Shown: positions 29,404 through 39,509, numbered from the stretch's first letter. The stretch is 64,000 nt of DNA from CAVRQM01 sp963732775 (GCA_963732775.1 CAVTAR010000001.1:1922001-1986000), one strand, 5' to 3'. The notes: generated by a model from the letters alone, not told the origin. Made by a program: numbers and translations.

Positions 29404-29892
29404 GTGCCGGCGACCGCACTCTGGCCGCTGCGCGACCTCGACCAGGACCGCCTGCTCGCGCTCAACAACGCCCACGCGCTCGAACTGTCGCGGCTCACGG
29501 CCGACCAGCTCGCCGCCATGCTCGCCCAGTCGTTCTTCGCGCGCGGCATCGGCGATGTCGACGCCGCCCTGATCGCCTTCGACCAGTCGAGCGCCTACGC
29601 CGGCTGGAACTTCGGCTGGTTCCGCGCCCGCTACGACCGCTTCGTCTACGTCGATCGCGTGGTGGTGGCACCCGAGGCGCGTGGCCGGGGTCTCGCCCGA
29701 GCGCTCTACGCCGCGCTGTTCGCCGCGGCGGTCGAGGCTGGGCACACCCGGGTCGGCTGCGAGGTGAACAGCGAGCCCCCCAACCCGGCCTCGGACACGT
29801 TCCATGCCGCGCTCGGCTTCGCGCCCGTGGGCAGCGCCGTGCAGCCGGGCGACGCCAAGACCGTGCGCTACCTGATGCGCGCCCTGCCCTGA
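29404..29892 (+). CDS. GNAT-family N-acetyltransferase
   Basis: 162-residue acetyltransferase. The acetyl-CoA pyrophosphate loop VDRVVVAPEARGRGLARALY (R/Q-x-x-G-x-G/A type) is clear, followed by GCEVNSEPPNPASDTFHAAL and LGFAPVGSAV near the end. GTG 29404 lies 1 bp after the PhyH stop; an in-frame ATG at 29380 would overlap PhyH by 23 bp. Probably co-transcribed with the dioxygenase. Acceptor unknown. Confidence 0.85.
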   Translation: MPATALWPLRDLDQDRLLALNNAHALELSRLTADQLAAMLAQSFFARGIGDVDAALIAFDQSSAYAGWNFGWFRARYDRFVYVDRVVVAPEARGRGLARALYAALFAAAVEAGHTRVGCEVNSEPPNPASDTFHAALGFAPVGSAVQPGDAKTVRYLMRALP

Positions 29893-29992
29893 GCCGATGC
29901 CCGCGGCTCGGCTGCGCGATTCGAGGATCGCCGGCCTCGTTGCCCTGGGCTGGGCTCTGTGCCTAACCTCGCACTAACGGGGGGTTGTTCGC

Positions 29993-31084
<1,092 letters not shown>

Positions 31085-31088
<4 letters not shown>

Positions 31089-31855
31089 CGGGGCTGGACG
31101 GGCAGGTCGCCTGGGTTACCGGCGCCGGCTCGGGCATCGGCCGCGCGGTGGCCCTGGCGCTGGCGGGCGCCGGTTGCCGGGTGGGGCTGACCGGGCGCTC
31201 GCTCGAGCCGCTGCGCCAGACCGAGGCGATGATCCGCGACGTCGGCGGCCTCGCGCTCGCCGCGGCCGCCGACGTCGCCGACGAGGCGCGGCTGGCCGGC
31301 GCACACCGCGCGGTGCTGGCGACCTGGGGGCCGGTCGACGTGCTGGTGAACAACGCCGGCTGGAACGTGGCGCGCCGGCACTGGCGCCAGCTCGACGCCG
31401 CCTCGGCGCAGCTGCTGCTGGGGATCAACCTGGCCGGGCCGGTGCTGGCCAACCTGCTGGTGCTGCCGGCGATGCGCGAGCGCCGGGCCGGCACGCTGGT
31501 GCACATCGGCTCCATCACCGCGACCGCGATCTACACGCTGGCGGGGCCGCTTTACACCGTGACCAAGCAGGCGCTGCGGGCGATGAGCCTGACGCTCAAC
31601 GCCGAGGAGGGCATCAACGGCATCCGCAGCGTCTGCATCCACCCGGGCGAGGTGGACACGCCGATCCTGGACCGCCGCCCCTCGCCGCCCTCGGCGGAGG
31701 ACCGCGCCAAGCTGCTGCGGCCCGAGGACGTGGCCGAGGCGGTGCTGTTCTGCCTGCGCCTGCCGCCGCAGGCCTGCGTCTCGGAGCTGACCCTCGTGCC
31801 GACCGACAACGGCTTCCAGCGCGCCGACGCCCATGCGGCGGCAGCACGGGCCTGA
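31085..31855 (+). CDS. Short-chain dehydrogenase/reductase
   Basis: 256-residue classical SDR. NAD(P)-binding VAWVTGAGSGIGRAVALALA, VDVLVNNAGWNVA, catalytic Ser in HIGSITATAIYT and YTVTK (Tyr, Lys), then IRSVCIHPGEVDTPIL. The GTG start overlaps the ATPase stop (GTGA) and the stop abuts the next gene's ATG, so ATPase, SDR and Ldh-type dehydrogenase are translated as one coupled set. Substrate unknown; the neighbours suggest a hydroxy acid or sugar-derived alcohol. Confidence 0.88.
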
Positions 31856-32947
31856 ATGGAGCGGCCCACTCGAACCGTCCCGGCCGACACGCTGCGTGCT
31901 TTCGTCGCGGCACTGTTCCAGGCCGCCGGCTGCGACGCGGCCGAGGCCGGCCGGATCGCGCACTACCTCGTCTCGTCGAACCTCGCGGGCCACGACAGCC
32001 ACGGCGTGATCCGCACTCCGCGCTACATCGGCGAACTCCAGCGCGGCGACGTGCTGGCCGGGCGGACGCTCACCGTCGTGCGCGAGAGCGCAACCCACGC
32101 CACCGTCGATGGCGGCCACGGCTTCGGCCAGACCATCGGGCCGCTCGCGGTCGACCTCGGCATCGCCAAGGCGCGCGCCGCCGGCATAGCGGTCATTGCA
32201 CTCCGGCGCAGCGGGCACATCGGGCGCATCGGCGACTGGGCCGAGCGGGCCGCCGAGGCGGGGCTGGTGTCGATCCACTTCGTCAACGTCGCCGGCGGCG
32301 AGCTGGTGGCCCCGTTCGGCGGCGTGGACCGGCGCTTTTCCACCAACCCGATCTGCATCGGCATCCCGCAGGCCGATGGCGCCCCGCCGCTGCTGCTCGA
32401 CATGGCCACCAGCATCGTCGCCGAGGGCAAGGTCCTGGTCGCCTCCAACGGCGGCAAGCCGGTGCCCGACGACGCGCTGGTGCGCCTTGACGGCAGCTTC
32501 ACCGGTGACCCCGAGGCGCTCTACGGCCCGATCACGCCGGGCGGCCCGCGTGAGGCGCAGAATGGCCAGGGCGCCCTGGTGGCGCTCGGCGCGCACAAGG
32601 GCTCGGGCATCGCCTTCATGTGCGAGATGCTGGCCGGCGTGCTGTGCGGCGGCGAGACCTCCGGCCCGATGCCGCCGGGGCGGCGGCGCGTGACCAACGG
32701 GATGCTGTCGATCTACCTCGACCCGGGCCATTTCGGCGCCACGCACTTCGTCGCCGAGGCGCGGCGCTACGCCGACTACGTGAAGGCCTCCCGCCCGGTG
32801 GCTCCCGGCGGCGAGGTGCTCGTCCCGGGCGAGCCCGAGGCGCGCACGCGCGCGGAGCGGCTGGCGCACGGCGTGCCGCTGCAGGTGGAGACATGGGAGC
32901 GCCTGCTCGCGCTGGCGGAGGAGCTGAGAGTGGCGGCGCCGGGTTGA
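31856..32947 (+). CDS. Ldh-family malate/lactate-type dehydrogenase
   Basis: 363-residue member of the archaeal-type malate/L-lactate (ureidoglycolate, sulfolactate) dehydrogenase family, which uses NAD(P) with a non-Rossmann fold. The active-site segment SNLAGHDSHGVIRTPRYIGE is conserved, as are VDGGHGFGQTIGPLAVDLGI, FSTNPICIGIPQ and GALVALGAHKGSGIAFMCEM. Intact frame. ATG follows the SDR stop without a gap. The TGA is part of the -35 box of the downstream toxin-antitoxin promoter. Confidence 0.88.
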   Translation: MERPTRTVPADTLRAFVAALFQAAGCDAAEAGRIAHYLVSSNLAGHDSHGVIRTPRYIGELQRGDVLAGRTLTVVRESATHATVDGGHGFGQTIGPLAVDLGIAKARAAGIAVIALRRSGHIGRIGDWAERAAEAGLVSIHFVNVAGGELVAPFGGVDRRFSTNPICIGIPQADGAPPLLLDMATSIVAEGKVLVASNGGKPVPDDALVRLDGSFTGDPEALYGPITPGGPREAQNGQGALVALGAHKGSGIAFMCEMLAGVLCGGETSGPMPPGRRRVTNGMLSIYLDPGHFGATHFVAEARRYADYVKASRPVAPGGEVLVPGEPEARTRAERLAHGVPLQVETWERLLALAEELRVAAPG

Positions 32948-32977
32948 CGGGCAGACTAGTCTGACTAGTCTGCCCGC
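32944..32977 (+). promoter_or_regulatory. Toxin-antitoxin promoter with embedded 12-bp inverted-repeat operator
   Basis: A perfect inverted repeat, GGGCAGACTAGT and ACTAGTCTGCCC (32949-32960 and 32964-32975, 3-bp spacer CTG), ends 2 bp before the antitoxin ATG. TTGACG (32944) and TAGTCT (32966), 16 bp apart, fit a sigma-70 promoter, and the -10 box lies 6 bp from the ATG, so the mRNA is probably leaderless. Antitoxin binding to the repeat would cover the -10 box: classical autorepression, inferred. Confidence 0.7.
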
Positions 32978-33241
32978 ATGAAGGAGTGGCAGCTCCAGGA
33001 TGCGAAAGCCTGGCTGAGCGAATTGGTCCGATTGAGCCAGACCGACGGTCCGCAGGCCGTGACGGTGCGCGGCGAGCGCGCGGTGGTCGTGATCTCGGCC
33101 GAGGAGTATGATCGCCTCGCGAAGACACCCTTCGTGTCGGCGGCCGAGGTGTTGCTCGCCGGACCCGAATGGCCCGAGTCGATGATCGAAGCGATCGAGC
33201 AGGCCCGCAGCCGGGAGTTGCCGCACGACATCGAGCCTTGA
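32978..33241 (+). CDS. Phd/YefM-family antitoxin
   Basis: 87-residue antitoxin. N-terminal MKEWQLQDAKAWLSELVRLS, then GPQAVTVRGERAVVVISAEE and YDRLAKTPFVSAAEVLL, the normal Phd/YefM dimerisation and DNA-binding fold; the acidic C-terminal tail (SMIEAIEQARSRELPHDIEP) would neutralise the toxin. There is no ribosome site upstream because the operator abuts the ATG, consistent with leaderless translation. Its TGA overlaps the toxin start (TTGA). Confidence 0.9.
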   Translation: MKEWQLQDAKAWLSELVRLSQTDGPQAVTVRGERAVVVISAEEYDRLAKTPFVSAAEVLLAGPEWPESMIEAIEQARSRELPHDIEP

Positions 33242-33645
33242 GGTATCTGGTCGACACGAACGTCATCTCCGACGCGCGGCGACCAGACAGCGCGGCGGCA
33301 GCGTGGCTCCGAACCGTGCGCGCGTCCGACACCTGCCTCAGCGTCATCACGATCGGCGAGGTGGTCCAGGGTGTCGCGTACCGCCGGCGGCGCGACCCGG
33401 CCGCGTCGGATGTGATCGATCGCTGGCTCGCCGATACGCGCCAGCGCTACCGTCAGCGTATCCTGCCGGTGTCCGACGCCGTGGCCACGGTCTGGGGCGA
33501 ACTGGCCTCGCACCGCTCGCGTCGGGTCGCCGACGCGCTGATCGCCGCCACCGCCCTGGTTCACGATCTGGTGCTCGTCAGCCGCAACGTGCGCGACTTC
33601 GAGGACGCCGGCGTTCGGCTCCTGAACCCCTGGAGCCTCGGATGA
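33238..33645 (+). CDS. vapC: VapC/FitB-type PIN-domain toxin
   Basis: 135-residue PIN ribonuclease. YLVDTNVISDARRPD (first Asp), SVITIGEVVQGVAYR (Glu), RVADALIAATALVHDLVLVS (Asp) and RNVRDFEDAGVRLLNPW give the complete acidic site of FitB/VapC toxins, which cleave tRNA or rRNA. TTG 33238 is chosen because it overlaps the antitoxin stop and puts the first Asp at residue 6, as usual. Its stop overlaps the EcsC ATG. Intact, so the module looks functional. Confidence 0.9.
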   Translation: MRYLVDTNVISDARRPDSAAAAWLRTVRASDTCLSVITIGEVVQGVAYRRRRDPAASDVIDRWLADTRQRYRQRILPVSDAVATVWGELASHRSRRVADALIAATALVHDLVLVSRNVRDFEDAGVRLLNPWSLG

Positions 33646-34460
33646 TGGGCGCGATGACCACGATGGAGCGGCTGGACCCGGCGGACCTCGCCGACCTGCG
33701 CCGGGCGGCGCGGCTGCTCGGCGACAACAACCTGCTGGTCCGGCTGACCGGGCTGATGGGCCGCGGCATCGAGGGCCTCGCCGCCCCGGGGCTGCGGCTG
33801 CTGCCGGAGACGGCGCGCGACGCCCTGCGCGGCGCGCTGGAGCAGGCGTTGTCGCGGGTGTTCGACGTGGCCGCGCGCTCGATCGACGCGCGCAGCGGCT
33901 CGGCGCTGCTGGACCGCGCGCTGTCGTCGCGCTGGATCAACATGGCCACCGCCATGGCCTCGGGCTTTGGCGGCGGGCTCGCCGGGCTGCCGGGGGTGTT
34001 GGCGGAACTGCCCTTCACCACCACGGTGCTGATGCGCGCGATCGCGCAGACCGCGCGCGAGGAGGGCGAGGACCTCGCCACCGACGCGGCCCGGCTCGAG
34101 TGCCTGGAGGTGTTCGCGCTCGGCAGCCCGTCGCCGTCCGACGACGAGGCGGACCTCGGCTATTTCGCCGTGCGCCTCGGTTTCGCGCGCGCGCTGGGCG
34201 GCCTCGGCGGGCGCTCGTTGCAGCAGGTGCTGCCGGGCGCGGTGGCGGTCGCGGCCTCGCGGTTCGGCGCGCCGCTCGCCTACAAGGTGGCCGCCGAGGC
34301 GGTGCCGGTGATCGGGGCGGCGACCGGGGCGCTGATCAACGGCCTGTTCGTCGACCACTACCAGGGCAAGGCGCGCGGCCACTTCATCGTCCGCCGGCTG
34401 GAGCGGCGGTATGGCGAGGCGCTGGTGCGCCAGGCGTACGAGGACGTGGCGCCGGGCTGA
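33642..34460 (+). CDS. EcsC-family protein
   Basis: 272-residue EcsC-type protein. After an N-terminal helical part comes the Gly-rich hydrophobic segment MASGFGGGLAGLPGVLAELP, then FTTTVLMRAIAQTAREEGED, CLEVFALGS and VAAEAVPVIGAATGALINGL, all typical. The function of EcsC proteins is unresolved (membrane-associated, often near transport genes). ATG 33642 overlaps the toxin stop (ATGA); other in-frame ATGs at 33645 and 33654 are possible. The coupling to a toxin gene may be accidental. Confidence 0.8.
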   Translation: MMGAMTTMERLDPADLADLRRAARLLGDNNLLVRLTGLMGRGIEGLAAPGLRLLPETARDALRGALEQALSRVFDVAARSIDARSGSALLDRALSSRWINMATAMASGFGGGLAGLPGVLAELPFTTTVLMRAIAQTAREEGEDLATDAARLECLEVFALGSPSPSDDEADLGYFAVRLGFARALGGLGGRSLQQVLPGAVAVAASRFGAPLAYKVAAEAVPVIGAATGALINGLFVDHYQGKARGHFIVRRLERRYGEALVRQAYEDVAPG

Positions 34461-34465
34461 GCGCC

Positions 34466-34855
34466 TCAGTGCAGGCGGGCCAGGACGGTCACGATGGCGG
34501 ACCCGGCGGCCACCGAGGCGATGACGATGCCGCCGAGGCGGGTGACGAGGTCGCGGCGAAGCAGCTCGATGGAAGCGCGAGCCTCTTGGCGAAGCGCCTC
34601 GATGTCGCGAGTGAGTTCGGCACGGAGTTGGGCGATTTCGCGCGTGACATCGGCTCGAAGTTGGGCGATGTCGCGGGTGAGGTCGGTGCGGCTCTGCTCG
34701 ATCGCACGGTTGGTCTGCGCGAGGTCCGCCTTGGTGGCCAGCCGGTCGTCGATCAGCCGCGCCTGCTCCTCGGCCAGCGCCTCGGCCTGCGCGCGCGTGA
34801 AGCCGACCGCTTCCATGCGGCGCGCGAAGGAGAGGGTGTCGAAGTCGGCCGCCAT
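34466..34855 (-). CDS. DUF1640-like coiled-coil membrane protein
   Basis: 129-residue protein. MAADFDTLSFARRMEAVGFT and RAQAEALAEEQARLIDDRLA resemble the start of DUF1640 (MCUR1/CCDC90-like) proteins. The middle is a long heptad coiled coil with imperfect 7- and 11-residue repeats (TRDIAQLRADVTREIAQLRA). A single C-terminal TM helix (GGIVIASVAAGSAIVTVLA) would anchor it. Function unknown. ATG 34855. Convergent with the EcsC gene, 5 bp apart. Confidence 0.75.
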   Translation of the reverse strand: MAADFDTLSFARRMEAVGFTRAQAEALAEEQARLIDDRLATKADLAQTNRAIEQSRTDLTRDIAQLRADVTREIAQLRAELTRDIEALRQEARASIELLRRDLVTRLGGIVIASVAAGSAIVTVLARLH

Positions 34856-34888
34856 GGGGCCGATCGTAGCAGTTCCGCCCGCCGCCCG

Positions 34889-35245
34889 GCTACCGACGCG
34901 GCGGCGCGGCCACGGCGGCGGCGAGCTGCGCGCGAGTCATGCGCGAGCGCCCCGCGATGCCGCGCCGTTTCGCCTCGGCGTAGAGCGCCGCCCGGGTCTG
35001 GCCGGCGGTGCCCTCGGCCGCGTCGCGCGCGGTCTGGCCTGCCGTTCCTTGGCCTTGGTCCGGGCGAGGTCGCGCTGGTTCATGGCGCGGTCCTCGAACT
35101 TCGACGCGCCGGCCTCATGCAGCGCGATGGCGATGGCCTGCTTCGGGTTGCGCACCTTGCGACCGCCAGCGGTGGTCAGCTCGCCGTGCTTGGCCTCGTG
35201 CATGACGCGGGCGATGATCTGCTTCTGGGCTTGCGACTCCGGCAT
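34889..35245 (-). CDS. DUF6496-like small basic protein (one frame break)
   Basis: About 118 residues, starting MPESQAQKQIIARVMHEAKH at ATG 35245 behind GGAGG; GELTTAGGRKVRNPKQAIAI, then ALHEAGASKF is the characteristic core of DUF6496 proteins. After a base lost from a CCC run near 35040 the frame continues TARDAAEGTAGQTRAALYAE and an SRMTRAQLAAAVAAPP tail resembling a short SAP-like or Rho-N-like helix pair, ending at TAG 34889. Function unknown; possibly nucleic-acid binding, given the basic composition. Confidence 0.65.
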
Positions 35246-35389
35246 TGTGACCTCCGAGTGCCTGCTCCTCACATCGCGAGAGTAGCCACAAGGTTCAGCC
35301 GCTCGTCGCTACGCGCCCGCCTTGTGCGCGCTGACAATAGACAGCGCCGACGCATCATACCCGGACGGTCGGAGTGATTGCTGCAGCCC

Positions 35390-36418
35390 CTACGGCCGCC
35401 TCACGGCGGGGCTTTCGGTCACCGCCCCCCGGATCAACCCCGACGCCTCCGCCACCCGCCGCGACTCCGCCATGCTTCGCGTCACCGCCAGCGCCGCCGC
35501 CAGCGCCCGCCGCCCGGCCGCGGCGTCCACCATCACCGGCGCCCCGTCCAGCACCGAGGCCACGAACGCCGCGTGCTCGGCCTCCAGCGCGTCGTGTTCG
35601 CGCCAGGTGATCTCCTCGATCCGCCCGCCGCCGGTGCCGGGAATTGGCAGCCCCCGCTCGCGGCCGATCATCATCAGCTTGCGGGCGGCGAAATCGACGG
35701 ACATGTAGCCCTCCTGGCTGAACAGCCGCATCTTGCGCTCGGTCTTGAGCGAGATGCGGCTCGCCGTGATGGTCGCCACGCAGCCGTTCTCGAAGCGCAC
35801 GCGCGCGTTGGCGATGTCCTCCAAGGCGCTGGCCACCGGGGCGCCCACCGCGTCCACGCTGGCGATCGGGCTGTCGACCAGCGCCAGCACCAGGTCGAGG
35901 TCGTGGATCATCAGGTCGAGGATCACCGAGACGTCGGTGCCGCGCGGCTTGAACGGGGCGATGCGCACGCAGTCGATATACAGCGGCCGCACCATGCGCG
36001 CCGAGATGGCGCGGTGCTCGGCCGAGAAGCGCAGCAGGTGGCCCACCTGCAGCACCCGCTCCGCCTCGGCGGCCAGCGTCGCGAGGGCGTCCGCCTCCTC
36101 CAGCGTGGCGGCGATCGGCTTCTCCACCAGCACGTGCTTGCCGGCCCGCAGCGCCCCCAGGGCGAGCGCGAAATGCGCCTCGGCGGGGGCGGCGACCACC
36201 ACCGCGTCGACGGCCGCGAGCAGCGCCGGCCAGGCCAGTGCCGCGCTCTGCGTCTCGCGGGCCAGGGCGGCGGCGCGCGAGGCGTCCGGGTCATGCACGC
36301 CCGCCAGCATCGCGCGCGGCGCGGCGGCGAGCTTGAGCGCATGGAAGCGGCCGAAATGGCCGCACCCGGCCACGCCGACCCGCAGGCGGCCATGCTCCGT
36401 CGCGGCACTGCCTGGCAT
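35390..36418 (-). CDS. Gfo/Idh/MocA-family oxidoreductase
   Basis: 342-residue NAD(P)-dependent oxidoreductase. Rossmann motif LRVGVAGCGHFGRFHALKLA, AVVVAAPAEAHFALALGALR, the conserved EKP in GKHVLVEKPIAATLEEADA, and DVSVILDLMIHDLDLVLALV with the catalytic-region His. The C-terminal GFO/IDH domain is complete. In other bacteria this subgroup often sits beside lipid-A or UDP-sugar genes; no such neighbour is seen here. Intact frame, ATG 36418. A lipoprotein gene lies upstream on the same strand and its open frame overlaps this start. Confidence 0.85.
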   Translation of the reverse strand: MPGSAATEHGRLRVGVAGCGHFGRFHALKLAAAPRAMLAGVHDPDASRAAALARETQSAALAWPALLAAVDAVVVAAPAEAHFALALGALRAGKHVLVEKPIAATLEEADALATLAAEAERVLQVGHLLRFSAEHRAISARMVRPLYIDCVRIAPFKPRGTDVSVILDLMIHDLDLVLALVDSPIASVDAVGAPVASALEDIANARVRFENGCVATITASRISLKTERKMRLFSQEGYMSVDFAARKLMMIGRERGLPIPGTGGGRIEEITWREHDALEAEHAAFVASVLDGAPVMVDAAAGRRALAAALAVTRSMAESRRVAEASGLIRGAVTESPAVRRP

Positions 36419-36656
36419 CGCCGCGAACTCGCCGCCGGCGTGGTGTTAGGGAGTTCTGCTTCGGCACTGCCGGATCGACGTTGCCGTTGGCGTTGGGCGG
36501 CGCGCCGCCACCGCTGGCATTGCCGCCCTTCGCCTGTTCCACCGCGTTCGGCGCGCTGCTGGCCGCGCCCGTTGCCGGCGGCCCGGTGACGGAGCTGCAG
36601 GCCGCGAGCGCCACGCCGGCCGCCGCCAGCATCGCCCATGTCCGAAATACCGCCAT
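36291..36656 (-). CDS. Small lipoprotein, uncertain 3' end
   Basis: Starts MAVFRTWAMLAAAGVALAAC at ATG 36656, a lipoprotein signal with the acylated Cys at residue 20. The mature part is a low-complexity Gly/Asn/Pro/Ala stretch (GGNASGGGAPPNANGNVDPA) of unknown function. In frame it runs on to 36291, overlapping the oxidoreductase start by 128 bp with unconvincing Arg-rich sequence. A one-base change near 36445 would bring a TAA right after VPKQNS, giving about 70 residues, which I think is the true end. Divergent from secD. Confidence 0.5.
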   Translation of the reverse strand: MAVFRTWAMLAAAGVALAACSSVTGPPATGAASSAPNAVEQAKGGNASGGGAPPNANGNVDPAVPKQNSLTPRRRRVRGDARQCRDGAWPPAGRRGRVRPFRPLPCAQARRRAARDAGGRA

Positions 36657-36869
36657 CGCCGGCTCCCTTCCTGTGCGGCGGAGCCTCCGTCCGGCGCGCG
36701 GCGCCAGCAAGCTGCGGAACGTCGGGGCGGTCAAGTGGCGCCGGCATCGGGTTGCGCCAGGCTGCTCGGGTTGCGCCAGGCTGGGGTTGCCGCCATTCTC
36801 CGCGCCCGCCGGCCCGGCCCCGCCTGATCGCGGGCGGGCCCGCACGCCCATGGAGCCCGTCCGCCCACC

Positions 36870-38444
36870 ATGATGTATTTCGGCCGACTCAAGACCTGGC
36901 TCGTGCTGGGCCTGTGCGCGTTGGGCGTGCTGCTGGCGCTGCCGAACGTGGTGTCCATCTCCGGCTTCCCGGGCCGGCCGATCCATCTCGGGCTCGACCT
37001 GCGCGGCGGCAGCTACCTGCTGCTGGAGGCCGACATGAACGCGGTGGTGAAGGAGCGGCTGGACAGCCTCGCCGACGCCGCCCGCCGGGCACTCGACCGC
37101 GCCGGGCTGCGGCCATACACGGTAACGCCGCAGCCGGCGCAGCACCGGCTGCTGGCGCGGGTGCTCGACGCCACCAAGACCGACGCGGCGCTGGCAGCGT
37201 TGCGCGGGCTCGCCGCCAGCGAGAGCACCGGCCGCCCGGGCGGCCCCGAACTCGAGGTGGCGCAGGCGCCGGAGGGGATCACCGTCACCCTCTCCGCCCC
37301 GGCGCTGAAGGCGCAGGCGCTGGACGCCGTGCAGCGCTCCATCGAGATCGTCCGCCGCCGCATCGACGGCTCGGGCGTGGCCGACCCGCAGATCGCCCGC
37401 CAGGGCACCGACCGCATCGTGGTGCAGCTCCCCGGCGTAGAGGACCCGAACCGCATCAAGGAGCTGCTCGGCAAGACCGCGCGCATGACCTTCCGCCTGG
37501 TCGACGAGGAGACCGACGCCAACGCTCCCGGCGCCACGCCGCCGCCCGGCGTGGACTTCCTGGTCGAGCAGGACACCGGGCGCAGGATCGCGGTGCGCCG
37601 CCACGTCGATGTGGACGGCGCCGATCTCACCAACGCGACCCCGGGGCAGAACTCGCAGACCGGACAGTGGACGGTAAACTTCACCTTCGACTCGGTCGGC
37701 ACGCGCCGCTTCGCCGATGTGTCGAGCGCCAATGTCGGCCACCGCTTCGCCATCGTGCTCGACCAGGAGGTGATCTCCGCCCCGGTCATCCGCGACGCCA
37801 TCACCGGCGGGCGCGGCGAGATCTCGGGCCATTTCGACGCGCACAGCGCCACCACGCTGTCGGTGCTGCTGCGCGCCGGGGCACTCCCCGCGCCGCTGAC
37901 GGTGGTGGAGGAGCGCAGCGTGGGCCCCGAGCTCGGTGCCGACAGCATCCGCGCCGGCGCCTATTCGCTGGCCGCCGGCTTCCTGCTGGTGATCGGCTTC
38001 ATGGGCACGTTCTACGGCCTGTTCGGCTGGATTGCCAACGTGGCGCTGGTGGTCAACCTGCTGCTGATGGTGGCCGTGCTGTCGCTGCTGGGCGCCACGC
38101 TGACCTTGCCCGGCATGGCCGGCATCCTGCTGACGCTGGGGATGGCGGTGGACAGCAACATCCTGATCAACGAGCGCATCCGCGAGGAGGCGCGCAACGG
38201 CCGCACGCCGCTGAACGCGATGGAGGTGGGCTTCCGCCGCGCCTACACCACCATCATCGACAGCAACGCCACCGCGTTCCTGGCGCACGTCATGCTGTTC
38301 GCGTTCGGCTCGGGCCCGGTGCGCGGCTTCGCGGTCACGATCACGGTGGGCATCGTCACCACGCTGTTCACCGCGACGATGCTGGCGCGCCTGCTGATGG
38401 TGCGCTGGTACACCTTCACCCGCCCGTCGCTGCTGCCCGTATAA
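36870..38444 (+). CDS. secD: Protein translocase subunit SecD
   Basis: 524-residue inner-membrane SecD of the Sec accessory complex, which uses the proton gradient to help protein export. TM1 lies in the first 30 residues; the large periplasmic region carries GLDLRGGSYLLLEADMNAVV, SIEIVRRRIDGSGVADPQIA and DRIVVQLPGVEDPNRIKELL. The C-terminal RND-type TM bundle has GMAVDSNILINERIREEARN with the conserved Asp. ATG 36870 (second ATG 36873). Intact, followed by secF after 25 bp. yajC is not adjacent. Confidence 0.96.
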   Translation: MMYFGRLKTWLVLGLCALGVLLALPNVVSISGFPGRPIHLGLDLRGGSYLLLEADMNAVVKERLDSLADAARRALDRAGLRPYTVTPQPAQHRLLARVLDATKTDAALAALRGLAASESTGRPGGPELEVAQAPEGITVTLSAPALKAQALDAVQRSIEIVRRRIDGSGVADPQIARQGTDRIVVQLPGVEDPNRIKELLGKTARMTFRLVDEETDANAPGATPPPGVDFLVEQDTGRRIAVRRHVDVDGADLTNATPGQNSQTGQWTVNFTFDSVGTRRFADVSSANVGHRFAIVLDQEVISAPVIRDAITGGRGEISGHFDAHSATTLSVLLRAGALPAPLTVVEERSVGPELGADSIRAGAYSLAAGFLLVIGFMGTFYGLFGWIANVALVVNLLLMVAVLSLLGATLTLPGMAGILLTLGMAVDSNILINERIREEARNGRTPLNAMEVGFRRAYTTIIDSNATAFLAHVMLFAFGSGPVRGFAVTITVGIVTTLFTATMLARLLMVRWYTFTRPSLLPV

Positions 38445-38469
38445 GCCGGCCGGCCTGAGAGTATCTCCG

Positions 38470-39423
38470 ATGTTCATGCGCCCGATGTTCCGCCTGGTCC
38501 CCGATGGCACGCGGATCAGGTTCATGCGCGGGCGGTTCCTCGGGCTGCTCACCTCCGCCGTGCTGTCCACGCTGTCGATCGGGCTGTTCCTGTATCCGGG
38601 GCTCAACCTCGGCATCGACTTCAAGGGCGGCATCGTGATGGAGGCGCGCACGCCCGCACCCGCCGACTTTGGGGCGATCCGCGCGGCCATCGCGGCCCAG
38701 GGCGTGTCCAATCCCGGCGTGCAGCGCTTCGGCGACCCGACCCAGGTGCTGATCCGGCTCGAGACGCAGCCGACCGAGGCTGCGACGCAGCAGGTGGTGG
38801 CCAAGGTGCGCGCCGGGCTGGAGCAGGCCGCGCCGGGGACGCGCGTGCTGCGCACCGACGCGGTGGGCGCCTCGGTGTCGGCGGAGCTGTTCCGCAACGG
38901 CATGCTGGCGCTCGGCATCTCGCTGCTGATGATCCTGGTCTACATCTGGTTCCGCTTCGAGTGGCAGTTCGCCGTGGGCGCCGTGGTGACGCTGCTGCTG
39001 GACGTGACCAAGGCGATCGGCTTCCTGGTGATCACCCGGTTCGAGTTCGACCTCGTGATGGTGGGCGCGATCCTCACCATCATCGGCTATTCCACCAACG
39101 ACAAGGTGGTGGTCTACGACCGGATGCGCGAGAACCTGCGCAAGTACAAGTCGATGCCGCTGCGCGAGCTGATCGACCTCTCCATCAACGAGACGCTGAA
39201 CCGCACGCTCGGCACCTCGATGACGGTGTTCCTGGCCAGCATCCCGCTCGCCCTGTTCGGCGGCGCCACGCTGTCGGGGTTCGCCTGGGTGATGCTGTTC
39301 GGCATAGTCGTGGGCACGTCCAGCAGCATCTTCATCGCCGCCCCGATCCTGCTGTTCCTGGGCGAGCACCGGCTGCGGCGGGACGCGCAGCCGGTGGCGG
39401 CAAAGGCTGTCACCGCCCGATAG
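38470..39423 (+). CDS. secF: Protein translocase subunit SecF
   Basis: 317-residue SecF, partner of SecD. NLGIDFKGGIVMEARTPAPA, VSAELFRNGMLALGISLLMI, LVMVGAILTIIGYSTNDKVV and VYDRMRENLRKYKSMPLREL, with the NDKVVVYDR motif of RND-type proton translocators, are intact. Six TM helices expected. ATG 38470. It is the last gene before a lower-G+C insertion; the sequence after its stop changes character within about 60 bp. Confidence 0.96.
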   Translation: MFMRPMFRLVPDGTRIRFMRGRFLGLLTSAVLSTLSIGLFLYPGLNLGIDFKGGIVMEARTPAPADFGAIRAAIAAQGVSNPGVQRFGDPTQVLIRLETQPTEAATQQVVAKVRAGLEQAAPGTRVLRTDAVGASVSAELFRNGMLALGISLLMILVYIWFRFEWQFAVGAVVTLLLDVTKAIGFLVITRFEFDLVMVGAILTIIGYSTNDKVVVYDRMRENLRKYKSMPLRELIDLSINETLNRTLGTSMTVFLASIPLALFGGATLSGFAWVMLFGIVVGTSSSIFIAAPILLFLGEHRLRRDAQPVAAKAVTAR

Positions 39424-39509
39424 GCCAGGCATCGGCGAGACGCCTGCACCTCCCAGCGCTATACGAAGGGGATGTTACACGGAGCGGGCGGCGTCCTTGC
39501 CGCGTTCTC

